Origin: Steromphala cineraria
Taxonomy: Eukaryota > Mollusca > Gastropoda > Trochida > Trochidae
NCBI GenBank assembly: GCA_916613615.1
Contig: OU744735.1
Coordinates: 53,398,082-53,462,081, forward strand
DNA: 64,000 nucleotides
Reading direction: 5' to 3'
Shown here: one piece after another, positions 12,701 to 25,059 of the stretch
How positions within the stretch are numbered: position 1 is the stretch's first letter
How the letters are laid out: the number at the start of each line of letters is the position of its first letter
Position numbers and translations under genes: made by a program
Notes under the pieces: model-generated
Told to the model about the DNA's origin: nothing
The model's database searches: none
Seen by the model: only the letters and a program-made list of their open reading frames with translations

Positions 12701-14722
12701 CGCACTAAGCCTCATATTAACTGCTGCTAACTTGAGGTCATGGGAGTCAATGAATAACTGTTTTTCTTGTTGAATTTACATTGCAAAATAAGGTCATCAT
12801 TTAATATCGGATATAAGGTAAAGGTAATGTAAGCATTGCATTTTCTATATTCTTTGGTTTATGTTTTATTGGTATATATTTTCTTATTTTTCGTAACTTT
12901 TATTCATAATTTCCTTCAATTTATCTGTAATTCGTTTCAAACATTTCTTTAGAACTTCCCGTTAATTTTAATTACTAATTATGAAAACCAATGGTTACAC
13001 ATACCAAATATCACCATGGGTGTATACTTCTGTGAATGATAAGTGCAATAAAAAGACATGGAGAAATACAATTATCCTCAATAACTCTACATTCACTCAT
13101 CATGTGTTTACAGCGATGGTAACCTGAAGGTGTATTCCCCGGCACAGCGAGTCCAGAGAGCCTTGCAGCAGGTTGGTCGAGAGTGTCCAGTCCAGGAGGG
13201 GAATGATAGAGACTTTGTGTATTGGACGCACACAGGTCTGGACATGGTTCAGGTAGGTTGAGTAATACAGGCCTCAGGTTAAAGCATCATGGGTCGGATA
13301 GCTCTTAGGTTTACTCTATCTACAGCAGTCGGGGAGACAGTGTCTAGTCCCAGGTGAGAGTGGTTTTGACTTTGTGTGCTGGATCTTCACGGGTTAAGAC
13401 TATGAGCAGATAGATTGAGAAATACAAGTTTAATGTTTGAGTATCACAGGGGGATAGTGTATTAGATGTGTGGGCCAATAGGTTTAAAGTTTGATCAATC
13501 ATGACGTGTTTGTATACTGTATACAACTGTTTTACACGAAGTAATGTTTAAGGAAATGATACATAAATATTTATTATACATAGTTTCAATCAGCAGTCTG
13601 TAGCTCCACATATTGCATGCTGGTTTAAGCAAATTGCAATCATGGCATGATCACTTTGCAGATTTTACTATTTATTAATTTCACAACAATTCATCGTTGA
13701 ACTTTTAATTTAGATAGGCACTAACAAATTCTGATACCATAAACTTAGGATGTGCATGTAACTGTTTGCTTACAGTTATGTCAAAAATGTAATTCCTCAG
13801 TGTTGTTGATGAGATGTAACTTATATTGATAGAGTTATACTCTCAGCTTCATGTCCAACTTCCTACTTCATAAACTGTATCAGAGGATATAGCTAGTTCC
13901 AGCTAACTCTTGCAAGGTTCAACACTTTATGTAGTCTTAACACTTTGACACTGCAGAGGTGCTCATTTCGTTAATGAAATGTAAATAAATGAAATACTTT
14001 TTACAACGCTGTCAAACTGTACTTCCAAATGCGGATGTTATAGACATTTCACATATTCATGATAACAATAACATTGTCATGGGGATATTGATTCTGAGAT
14101 ATTATACATTTAGATGTTTACAATTACTTTATACTTATACTCTCAGTAAGATAACTTAACAATTCCTTTCCATATGTATGTACACTTGTTTAGAAGGTTT
14201 AGCCATATCTTATGCCATAGTTTTCGCTGGTCTATAAAGAGGTTCACAGGGTCAGACTTTGTCATTGATTTCAACAATCCTACTTAACTATTTCTGTATT
14301 GTTAGATTAACCTTGAATGTTTGTTAAAGTTGTTTGTGTCTGTTATTTTTATATTACACATAATCGAATTCACTTAACTAGAGAAGGAACGTCAGTTTGC
14401 AGTATGGGTTCTTTTTTTGTGATTTATACTAAATGTTTATAATGTAATGAGTACATTATTTTCATATTGATTTCAGAGTATGTCACAAGGGTTTTATCTA
14501 GGTAAGTAAATGTTACGAAAAGTCATTATCAAACAATGTGTGATGTTTATTCTGTTGAAAAAAACCAACGTCCACGATACATATTTTTTCTTGAGATAAG
14601 GTTAATAAGTCACATGTATTCTTTTGTTATATGAACGTTTTAAGGATGTAGTAAGAAATTTAGTGAAAGCCAAATGTCATGTAATTTTTATGACTATTTC
14701 TTACTCGTTTTCAGCTGAATGA
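9373..14722 (+). CDS. RHIM-like motif protein with a catalytically dead LRAT/HRASLS-like domain, six exons
   Basis: Exons 9373-9793, 10688-10795, 11150-11243, 13114-13252, 14477-14501 and 14715-14722 join in phase at GT-AG sites and give 264 residues. An acceptor (TTTCAG) just before the ATG implies an upstream non-coding exon. Residues 9-20 read NNQIGSSNKQIV and resemble the RHIM core (I/V-Q-I/V-G-x-x-N-x-M/L), which forms signalling amyloid in RIPK1/RIPK3-type proteins. Residues 96-131 hold an imperfect duplication starting KSKVVK. Residues 155-254 resemble the LRAT/HRASLS acyltransferase fold: LEPGDVVVIV, then LYVGDGYIVRY, then a helix and NDRDFVYW. In active members the His of HWAxYVG and the Cys of NCEHF are catalytic; here these positions are Val171 and Asp239, and the second His is Arg183. 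I infer a pseudoenzyme that scaffolds or senses rather than acylates. The LRAT call rests on motif order, not a search. Exon 5 is only 25 bases and the last coding exon adds two residues, so the C-terminus is the least certain part. Confidence 0.72.
10120..10433 (+). repeat. Intron 1 direct repeat, about 100 bp
   Basis: 10120-10225 and 10330-10433 share GACAGTTCC-TGTTTGTTAAT, TTTGACCC-ATAACAAA-TTTGATCTGAAT and CATATTGTTCT-like blocks, about 207 bp apart. It lies in the first intron of the pseudo-LRAT gene and has no coding sense. Confidence 0.6.
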
Positions 14723-14918
14723 TAAGAGACAAGACCAGAGCAGCAGACAAGCCAGAAGATCCTGGATTCTCCGGATAATCAGATCCAGTTCAACATCCTG
14801 GCATGATCATCTTCCTGATTCTAGCTTTCGTTTTGTGCTGCAATAATTGTTAGTGTCTGTGTGAATGGATGTTTGAATTTGGTATGGACCCGTGCGTAAT
14901 TGGGATGAAAGAGTAAGC

Positions 14919-14965
14919 GAGGGGGGGGGGGGGGGGGGGGGAGGGGGGAGGGGGGGGGGGGGGGG
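14919..14965 (+). repeat. Poly-G tract in the presumed 3' UTR
   Basis: About 45 bases made of G runs broken by single A, roughly 200 bases after the stop codon of the pseudo-LRAT gene. Such a tract could form a G-quadruplex in RNA. Its exact length may be a sequencing or assembly estimate. Confidence 0.7.
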
Positions 14966-15384
14966 TGTATCGCATTGGGTTCAGGCAGAGCGTGAGAGTA
15001 CTGTATGCGTTCTTTGTTTGACCAGCGATTAGAGATGAAGAGGGATATGAAACAAAGACTGACTAGCAATCTATGTCGTCCCACACGCACGACTGGCCAT
15101 ACTCATTAACGCACAGTTCCAACGGAGATTCCCAGCTCTATTATTATCAAATGATAGTCGACATTGATTGTTGGAATGTTGAGAATTCCATGCATACCAA
15201 TTCAATCCTATTTTGCAACATGTTATTGCCTGAGTTTAATTTATATTATAACATAATTTGGATATGATATCAATGTTATTGCCCTGTATGTTTTGATTTG
15301 ATATTGATGGGTTATTCTAAAGCTTTTATATTTATATCTAAGAGATACTTTTAAATACCTGAATGTATTTGGATAATGTAATAT

Positions 15385-15390
15385 AATAAA
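15385..15390 (+). terminator. Candidate polyadenylation signal of the pseudo-LRAT gene
   Basis: AATAAA about 660 bases after the stop codon, in AT-rich DNA. It is a plausible 3' end, but the hexamer is common in such DNA. Confidence 0.35.
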
Positions 15391-15889
15391 GATGGGATGC
15401 ATGTGATGTTATTCTTTATAAAGGATATGTAAATATGCATTATTGATATGGATATATATCCATATAATTGCCTGAATATCAAACCTTATACTTTGTCTTA
15501 TATTATCCCTGGTTTGACTGGCGAAAGTATGAGTGCGATAATGACATTTTACTCTTGATTGGGAAAATAAACGATTGAATAATCGTGTGTTGTGTCTTGC
15601 AATTCCTCATGAATGAGGCAATGTATTGAGAGTGTTGATGGGACGGCTGTGTGGTGAGAGGTGGTGCGAAATGTGGTGAGTGCAAATAATTATGTATTGT
15701 AGGTAACGAAGTTGCTTGGGGTAGTAAAATGGGTATCGTTCGTTACACTTTGTGTCCAGCTCATTTATTTGTAACTAATCGACCATTTCAATTCAAATTC
15801 ATAGTGGAAATAAAGGAACTTGGAATGATATGTCATGAGTAACATATAAATATTTACATACACTATTAGGAATTTTGGGAAAAACTGGG

Positions 15890-16395
15890 AAATTTGTAAG
15901 AAAACTGTTACAATTCCTGTCTGGCTCACATTTCCTATATAACTCATCCAAGTTTTTGATCAAATTTGATAGGGAGATACAAAATTATATGAAGGTGGGT
16001 CATGATTAACAAATTTAAAAGTATTATTGTACACTTTTGTCTTTTTGTGGCTAAAAATGAGGACTCTGTTAGAAACCATGTACCACTCCTATTCGGCTCA
16101 CAACTTCTAAACTCATTAGCACATTTTGATCAAATGTGACATTTAGATTCATAATCATATGAAGGCGTTTCATGAATAGCAATTTTTAAATCGTAAATTT
16201 GTAAAATTTGACATTTTTTGCCAGGGAATGAGAAACTCGTTACAGTCTTGCCCGGCTCACAACTTCTCACAACTAATCATAAGATATTGATGAAATTTGC
16301 CATGAGATACAATTTGAAAGTTTTTTTCGAAATATGAGGGAAAATGTGAGAAAACTGTTACAACTTCTGTCCGGCTAACAACTTCTTAACCAAGA
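15890..16395 (+). repeat. Tandem repeat, up to about 165-bp unit, about 3.5 copies
   Basis: The block GAAAACTGTTACAA-TTCTGTC-GGCT(C/A)ACAACTTCT recurs near 15898, 16065, 16230 and 16347, followed each time by TTGATCAAATTTG-like and TATGAAGG-like sequence. Strongly diverged; no reading frame is kept. Confidence 0.6.
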
Positions 16396-16455
16396 ACTTG
16401 TGGTCAACTAAATGGTAAAACACTTTGTACTCTGGGCCACGAGGTCTCTAATACT

Positions 16456-16490
16456 GACTTTGACTTTGACTTTGACTTTGACTTTGACTG
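16456..16490 (+). repeat. (TTTGAC)n microsatellite
   Basis: Five to six uninterrupted copies of the hexamer TTTGAC. Confidence 0.85.
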
Positions 16491-16925
16491 GTGGTCATAT
16501 TGAAATCTAATGTGGTATTGAGAAAGAGAATGGCATGATTGTGTGTCATCATGAACAATTTTGAAGTATAAATAAAAATGTCCTAAAAGATGTATAATAA
16601 AATTGTCCTTTTCGTATTTTGGATCATTAAGGTCAATTTGATCATTCAAAAACCGATAGAATACAAATGATAAACAAAACACCACATGACTCCTATTTTG
16701 CCAATAAACGCAATATCTAACAAAAAGATATATCTGTACATAGAACCCGAACAGGAGTATTACTTGTATTAGTTGTTATCATTTGCAGATACTTAGAAGT
16801 GATTTATATCTGGTTTGTTTGTATATGTATGATTAGATCATTAAGTGTCATCAACACAAACCTTTCAAATGCTCAATGTATTGATTGGACATAAGTTTCT
16901 AAATGACATTGTCCTGTAATATTAA

Positions 16926-17280
16926 AGGGGCAGTGGCCAGTTTTTTGGAGAAAGATAAGGTGATGTCAGGAAAATGAAAATTTATGATTCAAATTGAACG
17001 ACAATGTCTTAAAACTCATGAAGCAGTAATTATTCAAATATATCATGCAAAGTTTAGCCATGCCATTCCTTTTTCTAACACAAACTGAATTATAGGTGTT
17101 CACACAGAATGGCCGCCAATCGATTTTATGTGAATCTTTATACTTTGTCCTCTGACTATGGATGATTGATTTGTGTTATGAGATTTTTGACACTATCAAA
17201 ATAATAAATTTAATATAACCAAATAATTATCCGTGAAAAGTTTAGAAAATATAATGTTATAAAAACGTGCTACTGCCCCT
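16926..17280. mobile_element. piggyBac-like MITE flanked by TTAA
   Basis: A 355-bp element flanked on both sides by TTAA (16922-16925 and 17281-17284), the target duplication typical of piggyBac. Its ends are inverted: AGGGGCAGTGGCCAGTTTTT at the left, and at the right the complement of AGGGGCAGTAGCACGTTTTT. It has no coding capacity. A second copy starts at 47523 and shows the same internal order, including AAGGTGATGTCAGGAAAATG and ACTTTGTCCTCTGACTATGG. Confidence 0.8.
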
Positions 17281-17752
17281 TTAAAACTCAGCTGTTGCAC
17301 GTGTGCTTGCCATTTAATTGCTTGGTCTACTTTTCTTAATATCATCATTTACTATTATTGTTAACAATTTAATAGAGTTATATCCTATATATAGTGTGAA
17401 TATTTATTATCCAATAAGTGTTTTTAAACATATCTATGTAACTATCTCTGAACACATCCAGTGCTTTATAATAACTTTATCATTATAACTGCTCTGTGAT
17501 TATGTTTATCCTTCTTCATAATGAGATAAATTCTGATTTGTAATGCTTTGGTCATGTGTGAATAAATATAGTTTGTAAACGTAGCTTCCTGTTTACTACA
17601 GTTTTTCCTTGTAACAAGTCAGGGTATGTTTGAGTAGGTGATGTCTTTTTAAAAAAAGAAATTAAAAAGTTTTTATTTCCGATAAGATGTTTACATTTTA
17701 CATTTGTTTATTGCTTATGGATAATATATTTGTATACAAAACAAAAGAAAAA

Positions 17753-17922
17753 TAAATATACAGAACGTCATACGTGTGCCTTTGGGTCGTTTGTATTGAA
17801 CGAGTAGATGTCATGGACGAGGAGGAACAACGAGTTCGAAGAACGAGTTGTTCCTCCGCGTCCATGACATCTTCGAGTTCAATACAAACGACCCAAATGC
17901 AAACGTATGACGTTCTGTATTT
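17753..17922. repeat. Long palindrome (snap-back), arms of about 80 bp
   Basis: The left arm, from TACAGAACGTCATACGT through GGTCGTTTGTATTGAAC and GATGTCATGGACG to GGAGGAACAAC, is mirrored by the right arm from GTTGTTCCTCC to ACGTATGACGTTCTGTATTT, with few mismatches and a loop of about 15 bases. A transcript would fold into one long hairpin. A short frame over the left half is an artefact. Confidence 0.85.
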
Positions 17923-18071
17923 ATTATATACTCCTTTTAAACCTTTTCACCAGTAGTTTTTGAATTTCATAAATAATCCGAGACGCCGCACTGCGCATTT
18001 ATACATAATGCAATCAAGGTGATGACCCAGAACACGCTTGACTGATGATTTTATATCTCAATTATCTTTTT

Positions 18072-18615
18072 ATTGCCCCCGAATCGGAGATTCCGGGGGT
18101 ATATTGTTTTTCACCTGTCCGTCTGTCCGTCCGTTTGTCCACAAAAACTTTAACCTTAAATTGGTCATAACTTTTGATTGGTCAGAGCTAGCTCTTTGAT
18201 ACTTGACATATGGATCCCTTGTGATGAGACCTTTCAGATGACACAATGACATTTGACCTTGTGACCTTGACCTTGACACATCGAGCATTTTAAACTTTAA
18301 CCTTGGTCATAACTTTTGATTGGTCAGAGCTAGGTCTTTGATACTTGACATATGGATCCCTTGTGATGAGACCTTTCAGATGACACCATGACATTTGACC
18401 TTGTGACCTTTACCTTGACACAGCGAGCCTTTTCCGAAAACTTTAACCGTGGCTATAGTTTCTATACTGTCAGTGCTAGGTCTTTGATACTTGACATGTG
18501 TATCCCTTGTGATGAGACCTTTCAGATGACACCATGACATTTGACCTTGTGACCTTGACCTTGACACAGCGAGCAGGATGCATCCGGGGGCATTCGTGTT
18601 TCACAAACACATCTT
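18072..18615 (+). repeat. Bivalve-type interspersed repeat with three internal units of about 150 bp
   Basis: It starts with a small hairpin (GCCCCCGAATCGGAGATTCC...), then CCTGTCCGTCTGTCCGTCCG, then three units each with AACTTTAACC, TCTTTGATACTTGACAT, CCCTTGTGATGAGACCTTTC and TTGACCTTGTGACCTT. It ends with GGGGGCATTCGTGTTTCAC. I recognise this as a dispersed repeat abundant in bivalve genomes; the short frames over it are not genes. Confidence 0.75.
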
Positions 18616-19584
18616 GTTATTTTCTCATTACTCAGCAAAGTTCGACGAAAAATATATTTTTTTCAAGTGTGAAAACAAAATAACGTGATAAAAGTAATTC
18701 CATAGCCATTATTTATATAGTCCTGAATATGAAAAATGTAAAGTTCAGGGTAGATCGACGGGCTTCATTCAAACGACGTCACCATGAAAATGATGTCATA
18801 ATCGTTGTCAGCTATGACGTCATAATGACGAGTATCGCTGGCGATGCATTCGGAATATGGTTCAGTATTTTGCATTTTCTTTACTATTGATAACTCTTGT
18901 TTCGTACTATTTTATTCCTCAATGTCATATCAAAAAGATACATTAATTTTGATGTTTTAATTATAAAAATTATTGTTATTTGCGGAAAATTCCGAGAATT
19001 GCCGAAGCTTGAAAAAAGTAGAACCGGCAGGCGTGCTTTACGGATTTTGCAGTGCAATACGGAATTTGAAGACGTATTCCGTATTGCACCCTCGTATTAC
19101 TATCATTATATTACATGAGTATATAATAATATTCACATTTCACTACTAGATATTGCAGGTTATAATCAGCATTCACTACAAAGTTTACATCATCTTCAAT
19201 TTTTAGAATCATAGAGATCTTAAAGATCATAAAGATTCAGTACCGTCACTGATAGATATTGCAGTTCAACAGTGTACACTTCAAGATTTACATCATTTTC
19301 TATTTCAAGCAAGAATTAGCATCATCTTAATTAAGATTAAGTACCATCAGTCTTGATGCGCTGGAATAAAGTGTGAACCAGAGGACCAAAATGAATAAAA
19401 TTTCGGCTTAGCATTATTTGTAAAAGCAATATATATGTACATGCCTCATAGTATCAATAATTCTTTTTGGATAAAACCAAAGTTTAGTTTCTTTCCTGTT
19501 CTGCTAGAACTGTAAATATTTTGTTTTACCAACAAACAAATGGCGTTTAATGGGTTGTTATCCCCCGCCCCCCTCTTCATAATT

Positions 19585-19870
19585 TACACAAATCATCTTA
19601 TTGGGAAGGCGCCGGGCCCAGTCGATTGTGGTGAACTTCACATTATTTTCAAGGTCACAGCGAGGCTTTGAAAATTTCAGCATTGAAACCTGCATTTTAG
19701 GCTTGTCAGCGGGATATCTGAAGAACCACTTACTGGATTCTCTTCATAACTAACATATTGCATCTTATTAGGTAGGCGCCGGACCGAGTTGAATTTGGTG
19801 ACCTTCACATTATTTTCAAGGTCACAACAAGGCTTTGAAAATTTCAACGGCCATATCCTATTTTAGGCCG
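19585..19870 (+). repeat. Two-copy tandem repeat, about 165-bp unit
   Basis: CATCTTATTGGGAAGGCGCC... and CATCTTATTAGGTAGGCGCC... are each followed by GTGA-CTTCACATTATTTTC and CAAGGTCACA-C-AGGCTTTG. No coding sense. Confidence 0.6.
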
Positions 19871-20036
19871 GAAAAGCGCTATTTAATCTGAAGGGTTTTG
19901 TATCAGCTTAAAAGTACTCAAATCTCAAGCCTACTGGTTGAAAAAAAATTGTGGATCGGAAATAAAACGAAATCTGATTTGTTTTTGTATTATGACCGGG
20001 AAAGGGTTTTCCTTGAAAATGCATTCATCGGAAATA

Positions 20037-20830
20037 AACCCTCAACAGGCTGAATTAAAATTTAATGACGCTTCATTCTTCAAATGTGTGGAATCAAATA
20101 GGACGGATATGATGTAGAAATTGGTGCCATTTCAAGATAAATGTACACAATCTCCGGCCTAAAATCGGAGTATGTATATATAGTATAGATTCTTAGAAAA
20201 ACTGTGTTCACACTACCGAGAAAAGGTTTTCCTTTGGGGACTATAATATAGAAAAAGGGGCATGGTAGTTTTTGAGGGAAATACACTGAAAATGCACAAA
20301 TGGAAAATTAACCCTCAACAAGCGGAATTAATATTTTATGGCGCTTCATTCTTCAAAAGTCTGGAATCAAATAGGACGTATATGATGTAGAAATTAGTGA
20401 CATTTCATGATAAATGTACACGATCTCCGGCCTAAAACCGGAGTTTATATATATAGTAAAGATTCTTAGAAAAACTGTGTTCACACTACCGGGATAAGGT
20501 TTTCCTTTGGGGACTATAATATAGAAAAAGGGGCATGGTAGTTTTTGAGGGAAAGATAATGAAAATGCACAAAATTAACCCTCCACCGGCAGAATTAATA
20601 TTTATGACGATTCATTCTTCAAATGTAAGGGATCGAATAGGACGGATATGATGTAGAAATTAGTCCTATTTCAAGGTAAATGTACACGATCTCCGGCCTA
20701 AAACGGGGGTCTATATATAGTAAAGATTCTTAGAAAAACTGTGTTATTATGCCCGGGGAAAGGGTTTTCCTTTTGAGGACTATAATATAAAAAAGGGGCA
20801 TGGTAGTTTTTGGGGGAAAGATATTTGTAT
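20037..20830 (+). repeat. Three tandem copies of a unit of about 260-275 bp
   Basis: Each copy has CCCTC-AC-GG-(A/T)GAATTAA, GACG-TTCATTCTTCAAA, GGACG-ATATGATGTAGAAATT, GATCTCCGGCCTAAAA, AGATTCTTAGAAAAACTGTG and TATAATATA-AAAAAGGGGCA. Copies start near 20037, 20310 and 20578. Divergence is moderate; no frame is conserved. Confidence 0.75.
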
Positions 20831-21424
20831 TTCTGTGTGTTTTTAAAAACGTCCCCTAGTTATGTTTGAGTCAATTGCTCGAGAAAATTACATCACGATT
20901 TGAACATGATTATCATTACCACACAGAACTGATACGCACTAAAGTAGAATATTAATAAAGTAGAAACACAATTTACAAAATATCAGGACGGGCTTACTAT
21001 AAAGTCAAACATAGCGTTACAGTTTTGGTTATATGGGCTATTTAGGTTAGTAAACAGGTATCTAGCTAAGACGGACTCTAACGAAGTTAAAGTGAGGAAA
21101 CACGTGTGGTTTGTACCCTACAGTTTCAGATTAAAGAAAGGTATCGGCTGGATATAAATTAAGGAACTTATGAGTGTAAAGGTTCGGTGAATGGTGAATG
21201 TTCATTGCATGGTAACGGTTTGGTTCTAGTTTTAATTAAGATTTTGTTTATTGTTTGGATAACTGTTGGTGACAGGACAGGAGGTAACTTTGTATAAGCT
21301 AATGTTTGGGGGTTTAGCACTGTAATCACAGCAGAAAAATGACAACGTAATAGTTTTCATTTTCATTCGGAAACAGTTCTATTAATGTTATGACAAGGGG
21401 GGGGGGGGATAATGGTTTCCTTCA

Positions 21425-21616
21425 TCTTCCTACGCAGAGCCTAAAGGGCCAGTTTCCAAACTGTCATTTTATGCCTTGCTGCAGAGACTTTACTTTTCTG
21501 TGCTGCTATAGTGCCCCTACGGAGTAGAGAGCAAGCACAGAAAACTCAAGGCTATGCAGCAAGGCATAAAACTGACAGTTTGGAAACTGGCCTTTTAGGC
21601 TCTGCGTAGGAAGATG
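21425..21616. repeat. Long palindrome, arms of about 75 bp
   Basis: The left arm, from CTTCATCTTCCTACGCAGAG through GGCCAGTTTCCAAACTGTC to TATGCCTTGCTGCA, is repeated in reverse complement on the right, ending CTCTGCGTAGGAAGATG. Part of the centre (TTTTCTGTGCT...AGCACAGAAAA) is also self-complementary. A non-autonomous snap-back element is the simplest reading. Confidence 0.85.
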
Positions 21617-22078
21617 GGTTTTCCTTTAGAGAAAGAAAGAAATATCAGTGAACGAATGTACCAGGAATACACCGTGGATGGTTTCCTCTGTTGACGTCAC
21701 ACTGGCTCCCACATGTTTTATCTTTACAAGGCCCGGCCAACCTCTGCAAGAAAACCCGGTTGAAAACTCTACGATTGATCGTGAAGCATTGAGTGATGTT
21801 TAGTCAAAGTTGAAGAGATCTTTAATTATGACTTAATGTAACCTTTAAGTTTCATGCATTTTTATTTTTGATTTGCTTTCCCTTACACAGCAGGGGGGTA
21901 ATAATCACGAATCATAAGTGATCAAATTGATAGCAAATTATACCAAGCACTCAAAACAAGAATATGTACAACACAGTAAATAATGTTCACAAACTATCTT
22001 TAAAGAAACTAATTTATAAGTAAGTGTTAGCATCACGAAAGGTAATGTATATGTACAAAGACAACAACGTTCTATACC

Positions 22079-22391
22079 TACCGGGGCCACTGAGAGATGT
22101 CAATGAGGAAGAACTCTGGGTCGGTGTGAACATCCCTATAGGTTATATATATGTACAAATACAACAAGTTTCTACACTCACCCGTGGCCACAGAGAGATG
22201 TCAGTGAGGAGGAACTCTGGGTCGGTGTGAACATCCCCGGAGTCTCCTGCACTGTCCCGAGAGGCGAGGTGACAGGTGCGAGTCTCTCTCTGGTAGGACA
22301 CGGACATACACGTGGAGACTACACATTCACAGGACACACAAGATATGTGCAGGCAAAAGCACAAGATCTTTATCAGCGAAGTGGTTTCCAT
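22079..22391 (-). pseudogene. Broken first exon of a PAN-domain gene, related to the exons at 35984 and 46361
   Basis: Reading down from an ATG at 22391 gives a hydrophobic leader, then directly the second half of the PAN-like domain: STCMSVSYQRETRTCHLA through DISLWPR, ending at a GTGAGT donor. Compared with the two full copies, about 35 codons between the leader and the STCMSVSYQ block are deleted, including the first PAN cysteines. A second copy of the exon end lies immediately below (22079-22140). No follistatin-, Sushi- or galectin-like exons are visible downstream on the minus strand, so this is probably an isolated relic of a third paralogue. Confidence 0.7.
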
Positions 22392-22399
22392 CGTACGTT

Positions 22400-25059
22400 A
22401 ACCAAATGAAGTTAGATTATCATATTAACTAATGAAATAGCATACTTCAATAAGATGAGGTATACCAAATTGTTATTTATCCAGATTTTAAAGAACTTTC
22501 TCAAGGTTAACTTTAAACATCTTCCATATATACCTTTCATCATTTCCAATTTTCACATATCTATTAGTTGGTTTTACACATACAAGGGTATCTTATATTT
22601 TTAGCTTAGGATGGAGCACCTGAAACTAATCCTTGGTTAACGTCACTGCTTTTTTCACATATCTTGCTTTTGTCAAGGCAATGTTTTAATAATGCAGACA
22701 TCCTATTACCATCCTATCTTATTACATATTCAAAGAAGCACCAACACCAATTCAAATGTCTGTCTCTGGTGAGTTTTTCAACACTCAGCTGAATTCCTCA
22801 TATTTACATCAGAATGTTTAACTTGAGTTGTTTATCATGCATTGTACCAGAAGTTTTCAAGCGGGAAAACATTTATTGTACATGCACCTGTCTGTCATAA
22901 ATAATGTAACAACAGGGTTATGGGCCGATTGCCTACATTTCAGAATTTGAATGGTATTGATTTAAATTAACATACTTGTTACAGTAATCTCAATGGGAAA
23001 TGAAACAAAAATCTGCATTACATGACAAATTTGCCATTTGGTTTAGGTGAAACAAGATTGAACAAATCCTTTTATGTGGAACCTTAGGGAGACACATTAT
23101 ATGTGGAACCTTAGGGAGACACATTATATGTGGAACCTTAGGGAGACACAGAATATGTTGATAGGATCATATATGTCAAATTTGGAATTTGATGTTATTA
23201 CATCGGGAACCACTAACTGTTACTGAAAATAACAAGTTAAAGGTCAATCAGTACATCAGAGCGAAAATACGGCCATTCAAAGTCGGACAATGTTGCTCGA
23301 GTAGCGCAAATTCGCCAAACGTAATTTTGAAACCTTGTCATAAGCTGACAGGAAGATATATTCGATTCGATAATGTTTATTAGGTATTGTAACAAATATG
23401 TAGAGTAATTGAATACATAATTTTGAATATTAAACGTATTTGAGATGTTTTCTTGATGTTTCCATAAAATCGAGCATTTTAGGGATATTATGCATAAATG
23501 GATATATTTGCAAGTCCAGTGATGAGATATGAACTTCAATCAGCATATAAGATATTTTGTAGCTTATGAAAACAAAAGAAATTTTTTAAAAGATACTCTG
23601 TGTCACTTTAATACATGAATGTAGCAAATATATTCCTGGTTCACATTTATCCTAATCCCTGCACTGAGTTATCCTTTTAGTGTGTATTTTTAAAATGTAA
23701 ATGGACCTTCTCTACAATCACATTCCAGAAGTACAAGAATTACAAGTGTTATCTTAATGACTTCTGTAGAGGAAATGCATTGACTGTACAGAGCTCAAGT
23801 AAACTTTTGGTTCACAGATTAAAGTACCCAACAAATGTACCAGTGCACTAGATGGTGTAATTGGTTGCCAGCATGCTCAGAAACTGTCAAAAAGACGTCT
23901 CCAGCAACTTTATTGACCAAGGAAAACACGACAATGTAACTCAATGCCTTTTTTCTTGATACAGAAACGATATTAGATAATCAATTGTATCACGGTACTG
24001 TAAATTATACTTATTTGTCACTTAAAATATTTTTTCAAGAGCTATTCATCTTTGAACCTCGAAGAAGTTTGGTCAAGAAAGCGAACTCCATCGTATAGCG
24101 GTAAATGTGAAAGTCGGGTTTGGGCTTCGGAAACAGGATTTATAATTTTGTCCTTTATGTTCTTATACAAATACTTTTTTTTATGTGTCTATGTAATTAA
24201 AAACAGGTTCAACATTTATCTGACTATTCGACTATGAAGTACCTGGAGAAGTTTGCACCAGCAGAATATTGATGACTGGTGCTGATATCATCAGAACAGG
24301 TTTGGTTTTGTTAGTTGTATTTTCAAATTTCATGAGCGGGTAATTATTAAGTTTTGTTTTATATTCAAAACATTATTTCACATTTGGCTGACAATGAAAA
24401 ACAAATTGATAGAATAATAATCATTTCAACATCACATGGACACAGAACATTTACTTGATTTTGACAAAATAAGACAAATTCTGTAAGTAAATTTTAATAT
24501 CATGAGGAATGGTAAAATGAAAAGTATACATTTGTTCAAATATTGAAGTAAATACACACAAATATTCATAATTGAACTAAGTGGAGAAATGCATGCGACC
24601 CTTAATTGCAATAATAATGCGTTTTAGTTTAGCAAAAAAATTATACAAAAACAGAATAGATATTTCTTTAATTATTATCTTTGAAACCTTATTTTACAAA
24701 ATTCAATAACATATACCAACAAAATGAGACGAAATTAGTAATTTAATTGAATATAATATTAAACAACTAATTCAATACCTATTTCATATACGTTTTCATA
24801 CCTTATCAAAAGAAAATGATTTTTAAAACTAATTCGACCAATTCAACTTTCACTGCTAAAAGAGATATTGTTTTATTTATTTCCTCTTTAAAAATAGAAT
24901 GCTCCATACAAATAACAAAGACTCGAAAGGTCACTTTCGCTGCCTTATATGGCATAAACAAGTTGCAGAGACGACCTTATTAAGGTCCAAAAACAAGGAG
25001 CACGTGCAAACGCAATGTTGACATAACCTTGTTAAGAATTGGAGGTCAGCCATGTAATA
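22400..25059. other. No gene seen; includes a short tandem repeat
   Basis: AT-rich DNA without an exon I can support. 23083-23152 contains three perfect or near-perfect copies of TATGTGGAACCTTAGGGAGA plus CACAT (about 32-bp unit). Confidence 0.5.

Noticed and set aside
17774..17956. A 60-codon gene on the plus strand
   Set aside because: The frame runs through both arms of a palindrome and is explained by it.
18070..18567. Short minus-strand frames with SRSQGQMS-type repeats
   Set aside because: They lie in the known-looking bivalve TGACCTTGTGACC repeat and are not conserved between its units.
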